Assembly (NCBI GenBank): GCA_017545095.1
Contig: JAFYCU010000092.1
Span: forward strand, 1-25,968
Reading direction: 5' to 3'
Source of the DNA: Muribaculaceae bacterium
Lineage (GTDB): Bacteria; Bacteroidota; Bacteroidia; Bacteroidales; Muribaculaceae
DNA length: 25,968 nucleotides
In this document: piece after piece, positions 8,523 to 14,577 of the stretch
Position numbering within the stretch: the stretch's first letter is position 1
How the letters are laid out: each line of letters opens with the position of its first letter
The notes under the pieces: model-generated
What the model saw: the letters and a program-made list of their open reading frames with translations, nothing else
Told to the model about the DNA's origin: nothing
Databases searched by the model: none
Made by a program: the position numbers and the translations under genes

Positions 8523-9378
8523 CGAAATCAGGGTGATTGGCGACTACCCCGCCACACCGCACCCCAAAGGCCGACGCTGGTGGCCAGCAGCACTCATCAT
8601 TGCTGCCGTGGCTGTTGCGCTGGCAGCATTGTTGTGGTTTTGTTCTGTGCGACCTGCGTCCCTCGATGCGGCCTATTTCGACAGCACCACTATCGAACAG
8701 GAGCCCGTAGCACTAGATGTCGTGGAGATGGCTGCCCCCGAGGCCCCCGACACCATCGTGGGAGTAACCTTGCGCGACACCGTGGTGAACGACATCCCCT
8801 TGGCCATCTATCAGCCCCACAGCCTGAAACCCCGCCTGCATGTGGGAGCGTTGGAGGGCCCGCAGAGCGACACATCCATTGTGATGGCATTGCAGGCGGC
8901 CGACATCCGCGCCGACAACAAAGAGATTTTGAGCGCCTTTGTGCTGCATGGCGAGACCATTTCGCGCGGCACCACCAAACTCGGTTTCTGCGCCATCATC
9001 GATGGTAGTGTGACATTAGGACTCGATGAAGCCACACCGCTCTATGAACGTGCCATTGAGCGTGAGGGCGACTTTTTCCGCCAATATCCTTTGGTTGCCG
9101 GTGGGCAGCTGGTGAACAACAATGTCAAGAACAAGGCTTTGCGCCGTGCCCTGGCACGCGTGGGCGGACACCTTGTGGTGGTGGCCACGCGCTCGCAGGA
9201 GTCGCTGCACGACTTCTCAGAAGCCCTGCTCGACATCGGTGCACAGACGGCCGTGAATCTGGTGGGTGGAAAGATGACCACGGGATGGATCACCCTGGCC
9301 GATTCCACCATCATGCCCACCTCGCAACCGCATGAGCCACTGCCGCCAAGCGTGAACTACATCATTTGGACCAAATAG
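8497..9378 (+). CDS. Membrane-anchored phosphodiester-glycosidase (NAGPA-like) domain protein
   Basis: A 293-residue protein with a cytoplasmic N-terminus of about 28 residues, one membrane helix (about 30-50, PAALIIAAVAVALAALLWF) and an extracytoplasmic domain. Residues of about 140-293 match the PF09992 pattern: an early LHGETISRG, FRQYPLVAGGQLVNN (194-208), the K..ALRRALARV block (211-222) and a C-terminal LLDIGAQTAVNLVGGKMTTGW. In active members the last block usually reads N-L-D-G-G-G-S; here it is N-L-V-G-G-K-M (254-260), so the conserved Asp and the Gly-Ser are missing. It may be a binding or sensing domain rather than an enzyme. The ATG at 8497 is chosen; a TTG at 8491 is in frame. 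It overlaps the LytTR gene, which suggests that the two proteins work together. Confidence 0.75.
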   Translation: MNLKEINDDEIRVIGDYPATPHPKGRRWWPAALIIAAVAVALAALLWFCSVRPASLDAAYFDSTTIEQEPVALDVVEMAAPEAPDTIVGVTLRDTVVNDIPLAIYQPHSLKPRLHVGALEGPQSDTSIVMALQAADIRADNKEILSAFVLHGETISRGTTKLGFCAIIDGSVTLGLDEATPLYERAIEREGDFFRQYPLVAGGQLVNNNVKNKALRRALARVGGHLVVVATRSQESLHDFSEALLDIGAQTAVNLVGGKMTTGWITLADSTIMPTSQPHEPLPPSVNYIIWTK

Positions 9379-9390
9379 CGGCTGTTGAGC

Positions 9391-9422
9391 CATTTCATAC
9401 ATCCAAAAGGGCATTTCATACA
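9391..9422. promoter_or_regulatory. Pair of 11-base direct repeats, candidate LytTR operator
   Basis: CATTTCATACA occurs at 9391-9401 and again, identical, at 9412-9422, a period of 21 bases or two helical turns. The second copy ends 16 bases before the -33 element of the next promoter. LytTR regulators such as AgrA typically bind two direct repeats of about 9 bases with a 21-22 base period just upstream of the promoter. I do not see the same word elsewhere in the window. Confidence 0.5.
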
Positions 9423-9433
9423 ACGCCTTTTTG
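9405..9433 (+). terminator. Possible weak terminator after the LytTR operon
   Basis: AAAAGGGC at 9405-9412 can pair with GCCTTTTT at 9425-9432 with one bulged base, and the 3' arm is itself T-rich. It overlaps the direct repeats, so termination and regulator binding could interact. Confidence 0.4.
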
Positions 9434-9438
9434 TTCAC

Positions 9439-9469
9439 TTTGCCATCTAAACACATAATAGTACCTTTG
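9439..9469 (+). promoter_or_regulatory. Near-consensus promoter abutting the lipoprotein start codon
   Basis: The -33 element TTTG (9439-9442) is followed by 19 bases and the -7 element TACCTTTG (9462-9469). Only four bases separate the -7 element from the ATG at 9474, so the transcript is predicted to start at or next to the start codon. Confidence 0.75.
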
Positions 9470-9473
9470 CATC

Positions 9474-10493
9474 ATGAAAACAAACTCACCCCACTACCCC
9501 CATGCCACGGCTTTCGGCCTTGTGCTGCTCACCGCCAGCCTCATCAAAGTGGCGCTGAGCGGTTGCCAGCATCCGCAACCCACCTTTGTCCACCACCCCA
9601 TGCGTGCGATCTACCATTGGAAAACCACCTTTGCACCCACCCCGGGTGAACTCGCCTTCATAAACCGGCACCATGTGGGAAGACTCTACATCCACTACTT
9701 TGACGTGGTGTTGCGCGACAATGTGGTGCAGCCCGAAGCCACCGTGCAGTTTATCGACACGCCACCCGACAGCCTCGAGGTGGTGCCCACCATCTTCATC
9801 ACTCCCGAAGCCATGCGAGCCATGCAGGAGGAAAACGAAAGTTCCTACCCATGCGACGGCCATGTGCTGAACAGCTATGCGCAGCGCATCGTGAAGCGGG
9901 TGAATGCCATGAACAAGCACAACTGCATCAACAACGTGGGCGAGGTGCAAATCGACTGCGACTGGACGTCGCAGTTGCGCAGCAGCTATTTCCAACTGCT
10001 TGCGGCCACGCGGCAATTGCTGCACGAGCAGGGCATGGGGCTGAGTGTGACCGTGCGCCTGCACCAGCTTTCCGGGGCAGAGCCGCCGGCCGACATGGGC
10101 GTGCTGATGCTCTACAACACGGGAAACATCATGAACCCACACACGCGCAACTCCATCCTCGACCTCAACGATGTGCGGCCCTATTTCAAAGCCACCACCC
10201 ACTACCGCCTGCCATTGGACTTTGCCTATCCCGACTTTGGCTGGCAGGTATGCTATCGCGATGGCAAATTCCTGCGTCTGGCTTCGCCCGGCGACACCAC
10301 CACCCAAGAGCGCGGCACCATGGTGCGGCGCGAACAGGCCGACTTTGCAACAATCAAAAGCGTGAAACACCTTGCCGAGCAATCGCTGTCGCAGGCAGGA
10401 CAATCGGCATGCATCATCTATCATCTCGACGAACAATTCTTAAACCTATTCACCCATGACCAGATTGAAACGATTTACAGCACTACTGATTAG
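9474..10493 (+). CDS. Conserved lipoprotein of unknown function, possible TIM-barrel fold
   Basis: A 339-residue lipoprotein. The signal peptide ends in the clean lipobox ALSGC (Cys31). The mature part opens with AIYHWKTTFAPTPGELAFI and VGRLYIHYFDV, then alternates strands and helices: VVPTIFITPEAM, EVQIDCDWTS (about 160), GMGLSVTVRLHQL and MGVLMLYNTGN. This resembles a (beta/alpha) barrel of the glycosidase superfamily type, but I cannot point to a catalytic pair with confidence. I recall similar lipoproteins in other Bacteroidetes, next to a larger exported partner as here; I cannot confirm that from this window. The stop overlaps the next gene by 38 bases, so the two are translated from one message. 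No alternative start would keep the signal peptide. Confidence 0.75.
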   Translation: MKTNSPHYPHATAFGLVLLTASLIKVALSGCQHPQPTFVHHPMRAIYHWKTTFAPTPGELAFINRHHVGRLYIHYFDVVLRDNVVQPEATVQFIDTPPDSLEVVPTIFITPEAMRAMQEENESSYPCDGHVLNSYAQRIVKRVNAMNKHNCINNVGEVQIDCDWTSQLRSSYFQLLAATRQLLHEQGMGLSVTVRLHQLSGAEPPADMGVLMLYNTGNIMNPHTRNSILDLNDVRPYFKATTHYRLPLDFAYPDFGWQVCYRDGKFLRLASPGDTTTQERGTMVRREQADFATIKSVKHLAEQSLSQAGQSACIIYHLDEQFLNLFTHDQIETIYSTTD

Positions 10494-12585
10494 CATCACG
10501 CTCACCGCAATCGCCTCGATGGCGTGTGGCCCATTCATCACCACACCTCGCGACATGGTGGTGTACAAACTGTGCGACAGCCCCATAGCACCACAGCCCG
10601 ACCTAACCACGCGCCTCACACAAGCCAGCTTGCAGGCTTGGTGCGACTGGGCCGGCGGCGGCATCACCACCGGCGATGTGGCACAGGTGATGAGCCGCAG
10701 TGTGCCACAACTCGAGAGCCCCGATGCACAAAGCGGAAACGCCTTTGAGCGCTGGCTGTCCCACAACCCGCAGGCAGCAGAATATTTGGTGCTGGCACGG
10801 CAGTGCGAACTCACACGCGATCGCATGAGCGACCCCTGGTGGTATCCCGAAACCGACGACGACGATTTGCCCACGATTGAAGAGGTGGAACGCTACGCCC
10901 GCAGCCATAGTGCCACCGAGGCACAAGGACGCTACACCCTGCTTGCCGTGCGTGCAATGGTCACTCAACACAAGTGGCAGCAGTGCATCGACTACTGGGA
11001 CAGCGTGCAGCACCAGGTGGCTTGCCAAGCCGTGCGCAACCTGGTGGAGCCGAATTTGGTTGGATGCCGATTCCACCTGGGCGACAGCACTCAGGCACTG
11101 CGACGCTTCCTCGAGCTGGGCGACGTGCGCTCGGTGCAATTCTGCTGCAAGCAGATGGGGCTCGACTGGCTCGACTGCGCACGAATGAGTCCAGAATTAT
11201 ACGTGTTTCAAGCACAACTCGACGACTATCTGCGCAATCTCGACCACCAGCTAAACAATGCCGAAGCATATGATTGGAAAGATGATACGGAGTTTCAAGC
11301 CCTACTCGACGAATGCCGCCGTCGACGCACCAAGTGCTTGACCATCGCTCAACAACGCCCCTCCAATGCCGCCATGTGGCTTTACGCCGCCGCAGCCATG
11401 AGCGATGCGCTGGGCGACTACGCCTTCGCCACCCAATTGTGCACACAGGCGCGGCATGCACGAGGGCATCAAATGCTTGATGAGCGCATCGATGTGCTCA
11501 AATTCCACATCCAAGTGCAAAGTATGGCCATGGGGCCTGGCTACGATGCCATGCTGCAACACGGCATGCGCCAACTCACCACGCTCACCACGCGCGACAT
11601 TCAGCAATTTCGCGAACACCTCGCTTACGAAACAGCCCATTGGAATCTTGACAACAAAGAGAGTGCCAACTATGTGTATCACAACGAGGCCAACTACTAT
11701 TGGCACAACATGCTCTACCGCATTGTGGCCGGAGAGGCTGCCCCACGACTGGTGCAGGCCGGGAAAACAACGCTTGCACTCATGGCCACCAATGTGGCCG
11801 AGAACTACCTGCCGCGACTCATGCACGCCGACAGCCTCATGCAGTGCTACGACAACCACACCTTCACGCTCGCCGACACGCTGCCCACACAGGCCGTGAA
11901 ACGATACCGACAAGCTGTGGCATCACCGCACAATGGCTTTGAACGCTGGCTAGTGCAGCTGGGCTACAACGACGCCGACTACTGGAACGAGCTGTTGGGC
12001 ACCCATTGCTTGCGTGATATGGACTATGCCGACGCCATCGCCTATCTGAGTCAGGTGAGCCATGCCTACCAGCAATCGATGAACATCTGGCCCTACTTCA
12101 AACACGACCCCATGCGGCACCAAATCGTGCGCATCAGCGACCGAACCGACTACAAACTGCAGTACGCCCAGCAGATGCTGGCCGCGCAGCAGGCCATGCG
12201 CCAGAGCCACGACCCCAACGAGCAGGCATCGGCGATGATGCGGTTGGCCATAGGACTGGGCAACGTGGCCGACAGTGAAGAAACCGACGATGATTACGGA
12301 ACATGGTTCACCGAGGGGCGCGACTGGGCACTGGTGCGTTACGGAACAGGCAGTGCAAGCGATTTTGGACAGGCCAACCATCAAGCCCTGATGCGGCAAC
12401 TAAGCCTCAGCAACAGCCTGAAACAAAAAGCTTTCCGCACATTCACCGATAAAAACCTCGCCGCCAGCTGGTGCGTAGAGCTGTGCCAATACGTTGCCGC
12501 TGTCACCCGCTATCCCGACACGCCCACGGCACAATGGCTGCGTAGCCACTGCGATGGTTTGCGCGACTACAAGGTAAGAGAATAG
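10456..12585 (+). CDS. Large exported helical-repeat protein, partner of the upstream lipoprotein
   Basis: A 709-residue protein with a signal peptide ending near ASMAC (Cys24) and the following motif GPF. It may be a lipoprotein with an imperfect lipobox, or be cleaved by signal peptidase I. The mature part is mostly helical with TPR-like helix pairs (for example AMVTQHKWQQCIDYWDSV, STQALRRFLELGDVRSVQ, AAMSDALGDYAFATQLCTQA, DADYWNELLGTHCLRDMDYADAIAYLSQV). There are about a dozen Cys residues and many Trp, Tyr and His. No catalytic family is recognised. The 38-base overlap with the lipoprotein gene argues for a fixed ratio or a complex at the cell envelope. The function of both is unknown. 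Confidence 0.75.
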   Translation: MTRLKRFTALLISITLTAIASMACGPFITTPRDMVVYKLCDSPIAPQPDLTTRLTQASLQAWCDWAGGGITTGDVAQVMSRSVPQLESPDAQSGNAFERWLSHNPQAAEYLVLARQCELTRDRMSDPWWYPETDDDDLPTIEEVERYARSHSATEAQGRYTLLAVRAMVTQHKWQQCIDYWDSVQHQVACQAVRNLVEPNLVGCRFHLGDSTQALRRFLELGDVRSVQFCCKQMGLDWLDCARMSPELYVFQAQLDDYLRNLDHQLNNAEAYDWKDDTEFQALLDECRRRRTKCLTIAQQRPSNAAMWLYAAAAMSDALGDYAFATQLCTQARHARGHQMLDERIDVLKFHIQVQSMAMGPGYDAMLQHGMRQLTTLTTRDIQQFREHLAYETAHWNLDNKESANYVYHNEANYYWHNMLYRIVAGEAAPRLVQAGKTTLALMATNVAENYLPRLMHADSLMQCYDNHTFTLADTLPTQAVKRYRQAVASPHNGFERWLVQLGYNDADYWNELLGTHCLRDMDYADAIAYLSQVSHAYQQSMNIWPYFKHDPMRHQIVRISDRTDYKLQYAQQMLAAQQAMRQSHDPNEQASAMMRLAIGLGNVADSEETDDDYGTWFTEGRDWALVRYGTGSASDFGQANHQALMRQLSLSNSLKQKAFRTFTDKNLAASWCVELCQYVAAVTRYPDTPTAQWLRSHCDGLRDYKVRE

Positions 12586-12765
12586 ACATAGGTATTTCAG
12601 CTACGAGCTACAAGTGCGCAATTCAGTGTAACTATGAACTGCGAACTGAGTAAGATGCGAGATGCAAGAACCGCATTGCGACGCTTGTTTAGTCATGTGC
12701 TTGGATTAGATATCGAGAAAAAGCGGATAATTATTTTTTAACGATTGCAAGTCAATATTTTTCGC
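12586..12765. other. Intergenic region with short repeated words
   Basis: There is no gene here. The stretch contains AACT/GAACTG words and CAAGAACCGCATTGCGA at 12665-12681, which recurs with one changed base at 12799-12815. The stretch from about 12690 onward becomes AT-rich and leads into the prmC promoter. No terminator with a clear T-run is visible after the 709-residue gene. Confidence 0.4.
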
Positions 12766-12773
12766 TAATTTTG
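12744..12773 (+). promoter_or_regulatory. Promoter of prmC
   Basis: The -7 element TAATTTTG lies at 12766-12773, with ATTG at 12744-12747 as a partial -33 element 18 bases upstream. The preceding TTTTTCGC is the same as before the LytTR promoter at 8117-8123. The transcript would carry a leader of about 70 bases holding the repeats described at 12786-12840. Confidence 0.5.
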
Positions 12774-12785
12774 CCTGCCGTAAGC

Positions 12786-12840
12786 AAGAACCAAGAACCA
12801 AGAACCGCAATGCGATAATTGTGCATTGTGCATAATGCAT
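12786..12840. repeat. Tandem heptamers and hairpin in the prmC leader
   Basis: AAGAACC is repeated three times without a gap (12786-12806). After CGCAATGCGATAA the heptamer TTGTGCA follows twice (12820-12833). TGCAT (12822-12826) and ATGCA (12835-12839) can form a hairpin ending 9 bases before the start codon. The block TGCGATAATTGTGC plus TTGTGCA recurs at 25167-25188 with one difference. Confidence 0.65.
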
Positions 12841-12848
12841 TTAAACAA

Positions 12849-13700
12849 ATGACTACTGCTGAAGCCAAAACGATATTCCGCGAGCAGCTGCAAGGGCTGT
12901 ACGACACCGCCGAACTTGATGCCATGCTGCGCATCGTGATGGAAGAAGTGATGCATTACTCCCCCGTGGATGTGGTGCTGCGCGAGGGCGAGCAGCTGCC
13001 TGAGTTTTTTGATGCCCGGTTGGCTAACATCATCGACCGTCTGCGGCGGCACGAACCGCTGCAATACATTCTGGGCGTGGCGCTGTTCCATGGTCACCGG
13101 TTCAAGGTGACCCCGGCCACGCTGATTCCCCGCCCCGAGACGGAGCAACTGGTGGACCTGGTGCTCGACCGCTGGGGCCACCACGAGGATCTGCGCGTGC
13201 TGGACCTGGGCACCGGCAGCGGCTGCATCGCCATCAGCCTGGCACGGGCACTGAAATTCGCCCAGGTCACCGGTGTGGACATCAGCCACGAGGCACTGGC
13301 CGTGGCCCGCGACAATGCCGCAGCCCTCAAAGCCCGCGTGCGTTGGGTCGAGGCCGACCTGCTCGAAATGCCGCCCATGGCGGCCGATAGCGTAGACCTG
13401 GTGGTGAGCAACCCGCCCTACATTGCCATGAGCGAACGTGCCGCCATGGACCGCAACGTGTTAGACTACGAACCCGCCGATGCCCTGTTTGTGCCCGACA
13501 ACGACCCCTTGCGCTTCTACCGCACCATTGCCGCGCTGGCACGCACGGCACTCGCCGAGGGCGGCATGGTTTATCTTGAAATCAGCCAGTATCGCGGCCC
13601 AGCGGTGGCCGAGCTGATGCGCCAGGCGGGATTTGCCGACGTGACGTTGCTCAGCGACAGCTTTGGCAACCACCGCTTTGTGACCGCCATCAAACGCTGA
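12849..13700 (+). CDS. prmC: Release factor glutamine methyltransferase
   Basis: It methylates the Gln of the GGQ motif in release factors RF1 and RF2, using S-adenosylmethionine, which raises termination efficiency. The N-terminal helical domain (about 1-75) is followed by the linker LIPRPETEQLVD (92-103). The SAM-binding motif is VLDLGTGSGCIAIS (117-130) and the catalytic NPPYI motif is at 188-192. Length is 283 residues from the ATG at 12849. A longer frame begins at 12819, but its first ten residues are encoded by repeat DNA and the family start fits MTTAEAKTIF. It has its own promoter. Confidence 0.95.
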   Translation: MTTAEAKTIFREQLQGLYDTAELDAMLRIVMEEVMHYSPVDVVLREGEQLPEFFDARLANIIDRLRRHEPLQYILGVALFHGHRFKVTPATLIPRPETEQLVDLVLDRWGHHEDLRVLDLGTGSGCIAISLARALKFAQVTGVDISHEALAVARDNAAALKARVRWVEADLLEMPPMAADSVDLVVSNPPYIAMSERAAMDRNVLDYEPADALFVPDNDPLRFYRTIAALARTALAEGGMVYLEISQYRGPAVAELMRQAGFADVTLLSDSFGNHRFVTAIKR

Positions 13701-13780
13701 ACTTGCCGTTCACAACCGCTTGAGACTCCCTGCGCGCGAGCTTTAGCACCGCCACAGGGCCGTGACTATGCGCCACACAC

Positions 13781-13820
13781 TACCGACATCTGTAGGTAAC
13801 ATTTTCTATCGAAAAGATAG
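13781..13820. promoter_or_regulatory. Dyads upstream of the Lrp/AsnC-type gene
   Basis: TACCGACATCTGTAGGTA (13781-13798) is palindromic in 7 of 9 positions. It is followed by CTATC-GAAAA-GATAG (13806-13820), a 5-base-pair hairpin that could also serve as a weak end signal for prmC. Confidence 0.35.
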
Positions 13821-13853
13821 CCAATCTCCCCGATTTAAGAATTATTAACTATC

Positions 13854-13865
13854 ATTTGCGCAAAT
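13854..13865. promoter_or_regulatory. Perfect 12-base palindrome, candidate autoregulatory site
   Basis: ATTTGCGCAAAT is a perfect palindrome ending 14 bases before the -33 element at 13880. Lrp/AsnC proteins bind short palindromes and commonly control their own genes, so this is the best candidate site for the protein encoded at 13949. Confidence 0.5.
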
Positions 13866-13879
13866 TGTCGGCCATTCTC

Positions 13880-13910
13880 TTTCGATTTCGCGGCAAATAG
13901 CGTATATTTG
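13880..13910 (+). promoter_or_regulatory. Promoter of the Lrp/AsnC-type regulator
   Basis: TTTC (13880-13883), 19 bases, then TATATTTG (13903-13910), which matches TAnnTTTG. The leader is about 33 bases. Confidence 0.65.
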
Positions 13911-13948
13911 CAGCGAAATTGTAAGATAATACTAAAAAACAGCATCAG

Positions 13949-14413
13949 ATGGGACACATTGACAACTTAGACCGTAAGATTCTTGACATCATTATGAAGA
14001 ACGCCCGTATCGCCTCGAAAGACGTGGCGATGGAATGTGGTGTTTCGCGAGCTGCGGTGCATCAGCGCATCCAGCGCATGATCGACATGCACGTGATCAC
14101 CGGCAGCGGCTACAACGTCAATCCCAAGGTGCTTGGCTATAGCACCTGCACCTATATCGGCATCCAGCTGGAGAAAGGGTCGCTCTACCGCGATGTGATT
14201 CCCGAGCTCGAAAAAATCAGCGAGGTGGTGGAGTGCCACTTCACCACGGGCCGCTTCACAATGCTCATCAAGCTCTACGCCCGCGACAACCAGCACCTGA
14301 TGGAGCTGCTCAACGACCGCGTGCAAAACATTCCCGGTGTGATGGCCACCGAGACGCTCATCTCGCTCGAACAGAGCATAGCCCGAGGCATTCCGGTGCA
14401 CTACGAGAAATAG
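13949..14413 (+). CDS. Lrp/AsnC family transcriptional regulator
   Basis: A 154-residue protein of normal family length. The N-terminal winged helix-turn-helix spans about residues 4-60 (LDRKILDIIMKNARIASKDVA, then GVSRAAVHQRIQRM as the recognition part). The C-terminal RAM/AsnC ligand-binding and oligomerisation domain is about 70-150 (TYIGIQLEKG, VVECHFTTGRFTMLIKLYA, VQNIPGVMATETLISLEQS). Such proteins sense amino acids or related small ligands as octamers or similar rings. The effector here cannot be told from sequence. The gene stands alone between prmC and a convergent glycosidase and has dyads in its promoter that suggest autoregulation. Confidence 0.92.
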   Translation: MGHIDNLDRKILDIIMKNARIASKDVAMECGVSRAAVHQRIQRMIDMHVITGSGYNVNPKVLGYSTCTYIGIQLEKGSLYRDVIPELEKISEVVECHFTTGRFTMLIKLYARDNQHLMELLNDRVQNIPGVMATETLISLEQSIARGIPVHYEK

Positions 14414-14423
14414 GCCCATCACC

Positions 14424-14470
14424 CTCATTCTTTCTGTCTCCGAAAAAGAGGGAAGAAAGTCTCGAATGAG
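14424..14470. terminator. Hairpin 1 between the convergent Lrp-type and GH89 genes
   Basis: CTCATTC (14424-14430) pairs with GAATGAG (14464-14470). Inside, TTTCT can pair with AGAAA. It begins 11 bases after the regulator's stop codon. Confidence 0.5.
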
Positions 14471-14473
14471 AAA

Positions 14474-14525
14474 CGCCCTGTTTCGCTTGTTTCGGTTTTC
14501 AGCCGACACAAAGCGAAACAGGGCG
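14474..14525. terminator. Long hairpin 2, probable bidirectional terminator
   Basis: CGCCCTGTTTCGCTT at 14474-14488 pairs with AAGCGAAACAGGGCG at 14511-14525, and the stem continues for about two more pairs around one bulged base. TCGG and CCGA form an inner stem in the loop. There is no T-run, so termination may need both strands' structures or a factor. Confidence 0.7.
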
Positions 14526-14533
14526 ATTGCTCG

Positions 14534-14551
14534 TTATGGCGCGAGCCATAA
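14534..14551. terminator. Hairpin 3 with a GNRA-type tetraloop
   Basis: TTATGGC, loop GCGA, GCCATAA: a perfect 7-base-pair stem closed by a GCGA tetraloop on the plus strand. It lies 26 bases beyond the stop codon of the minus-strand glycosidase. Confidence 0.55.
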
Positions 14552-14577
14552 GATGGCCCATCGGTTAACTCACCGCA

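Noticed and set aside
12819..12848. Upstream ATG of prmC
   Set aside because: The extra ten codons come from repeat DNA, and the family length fits the start at 12849.
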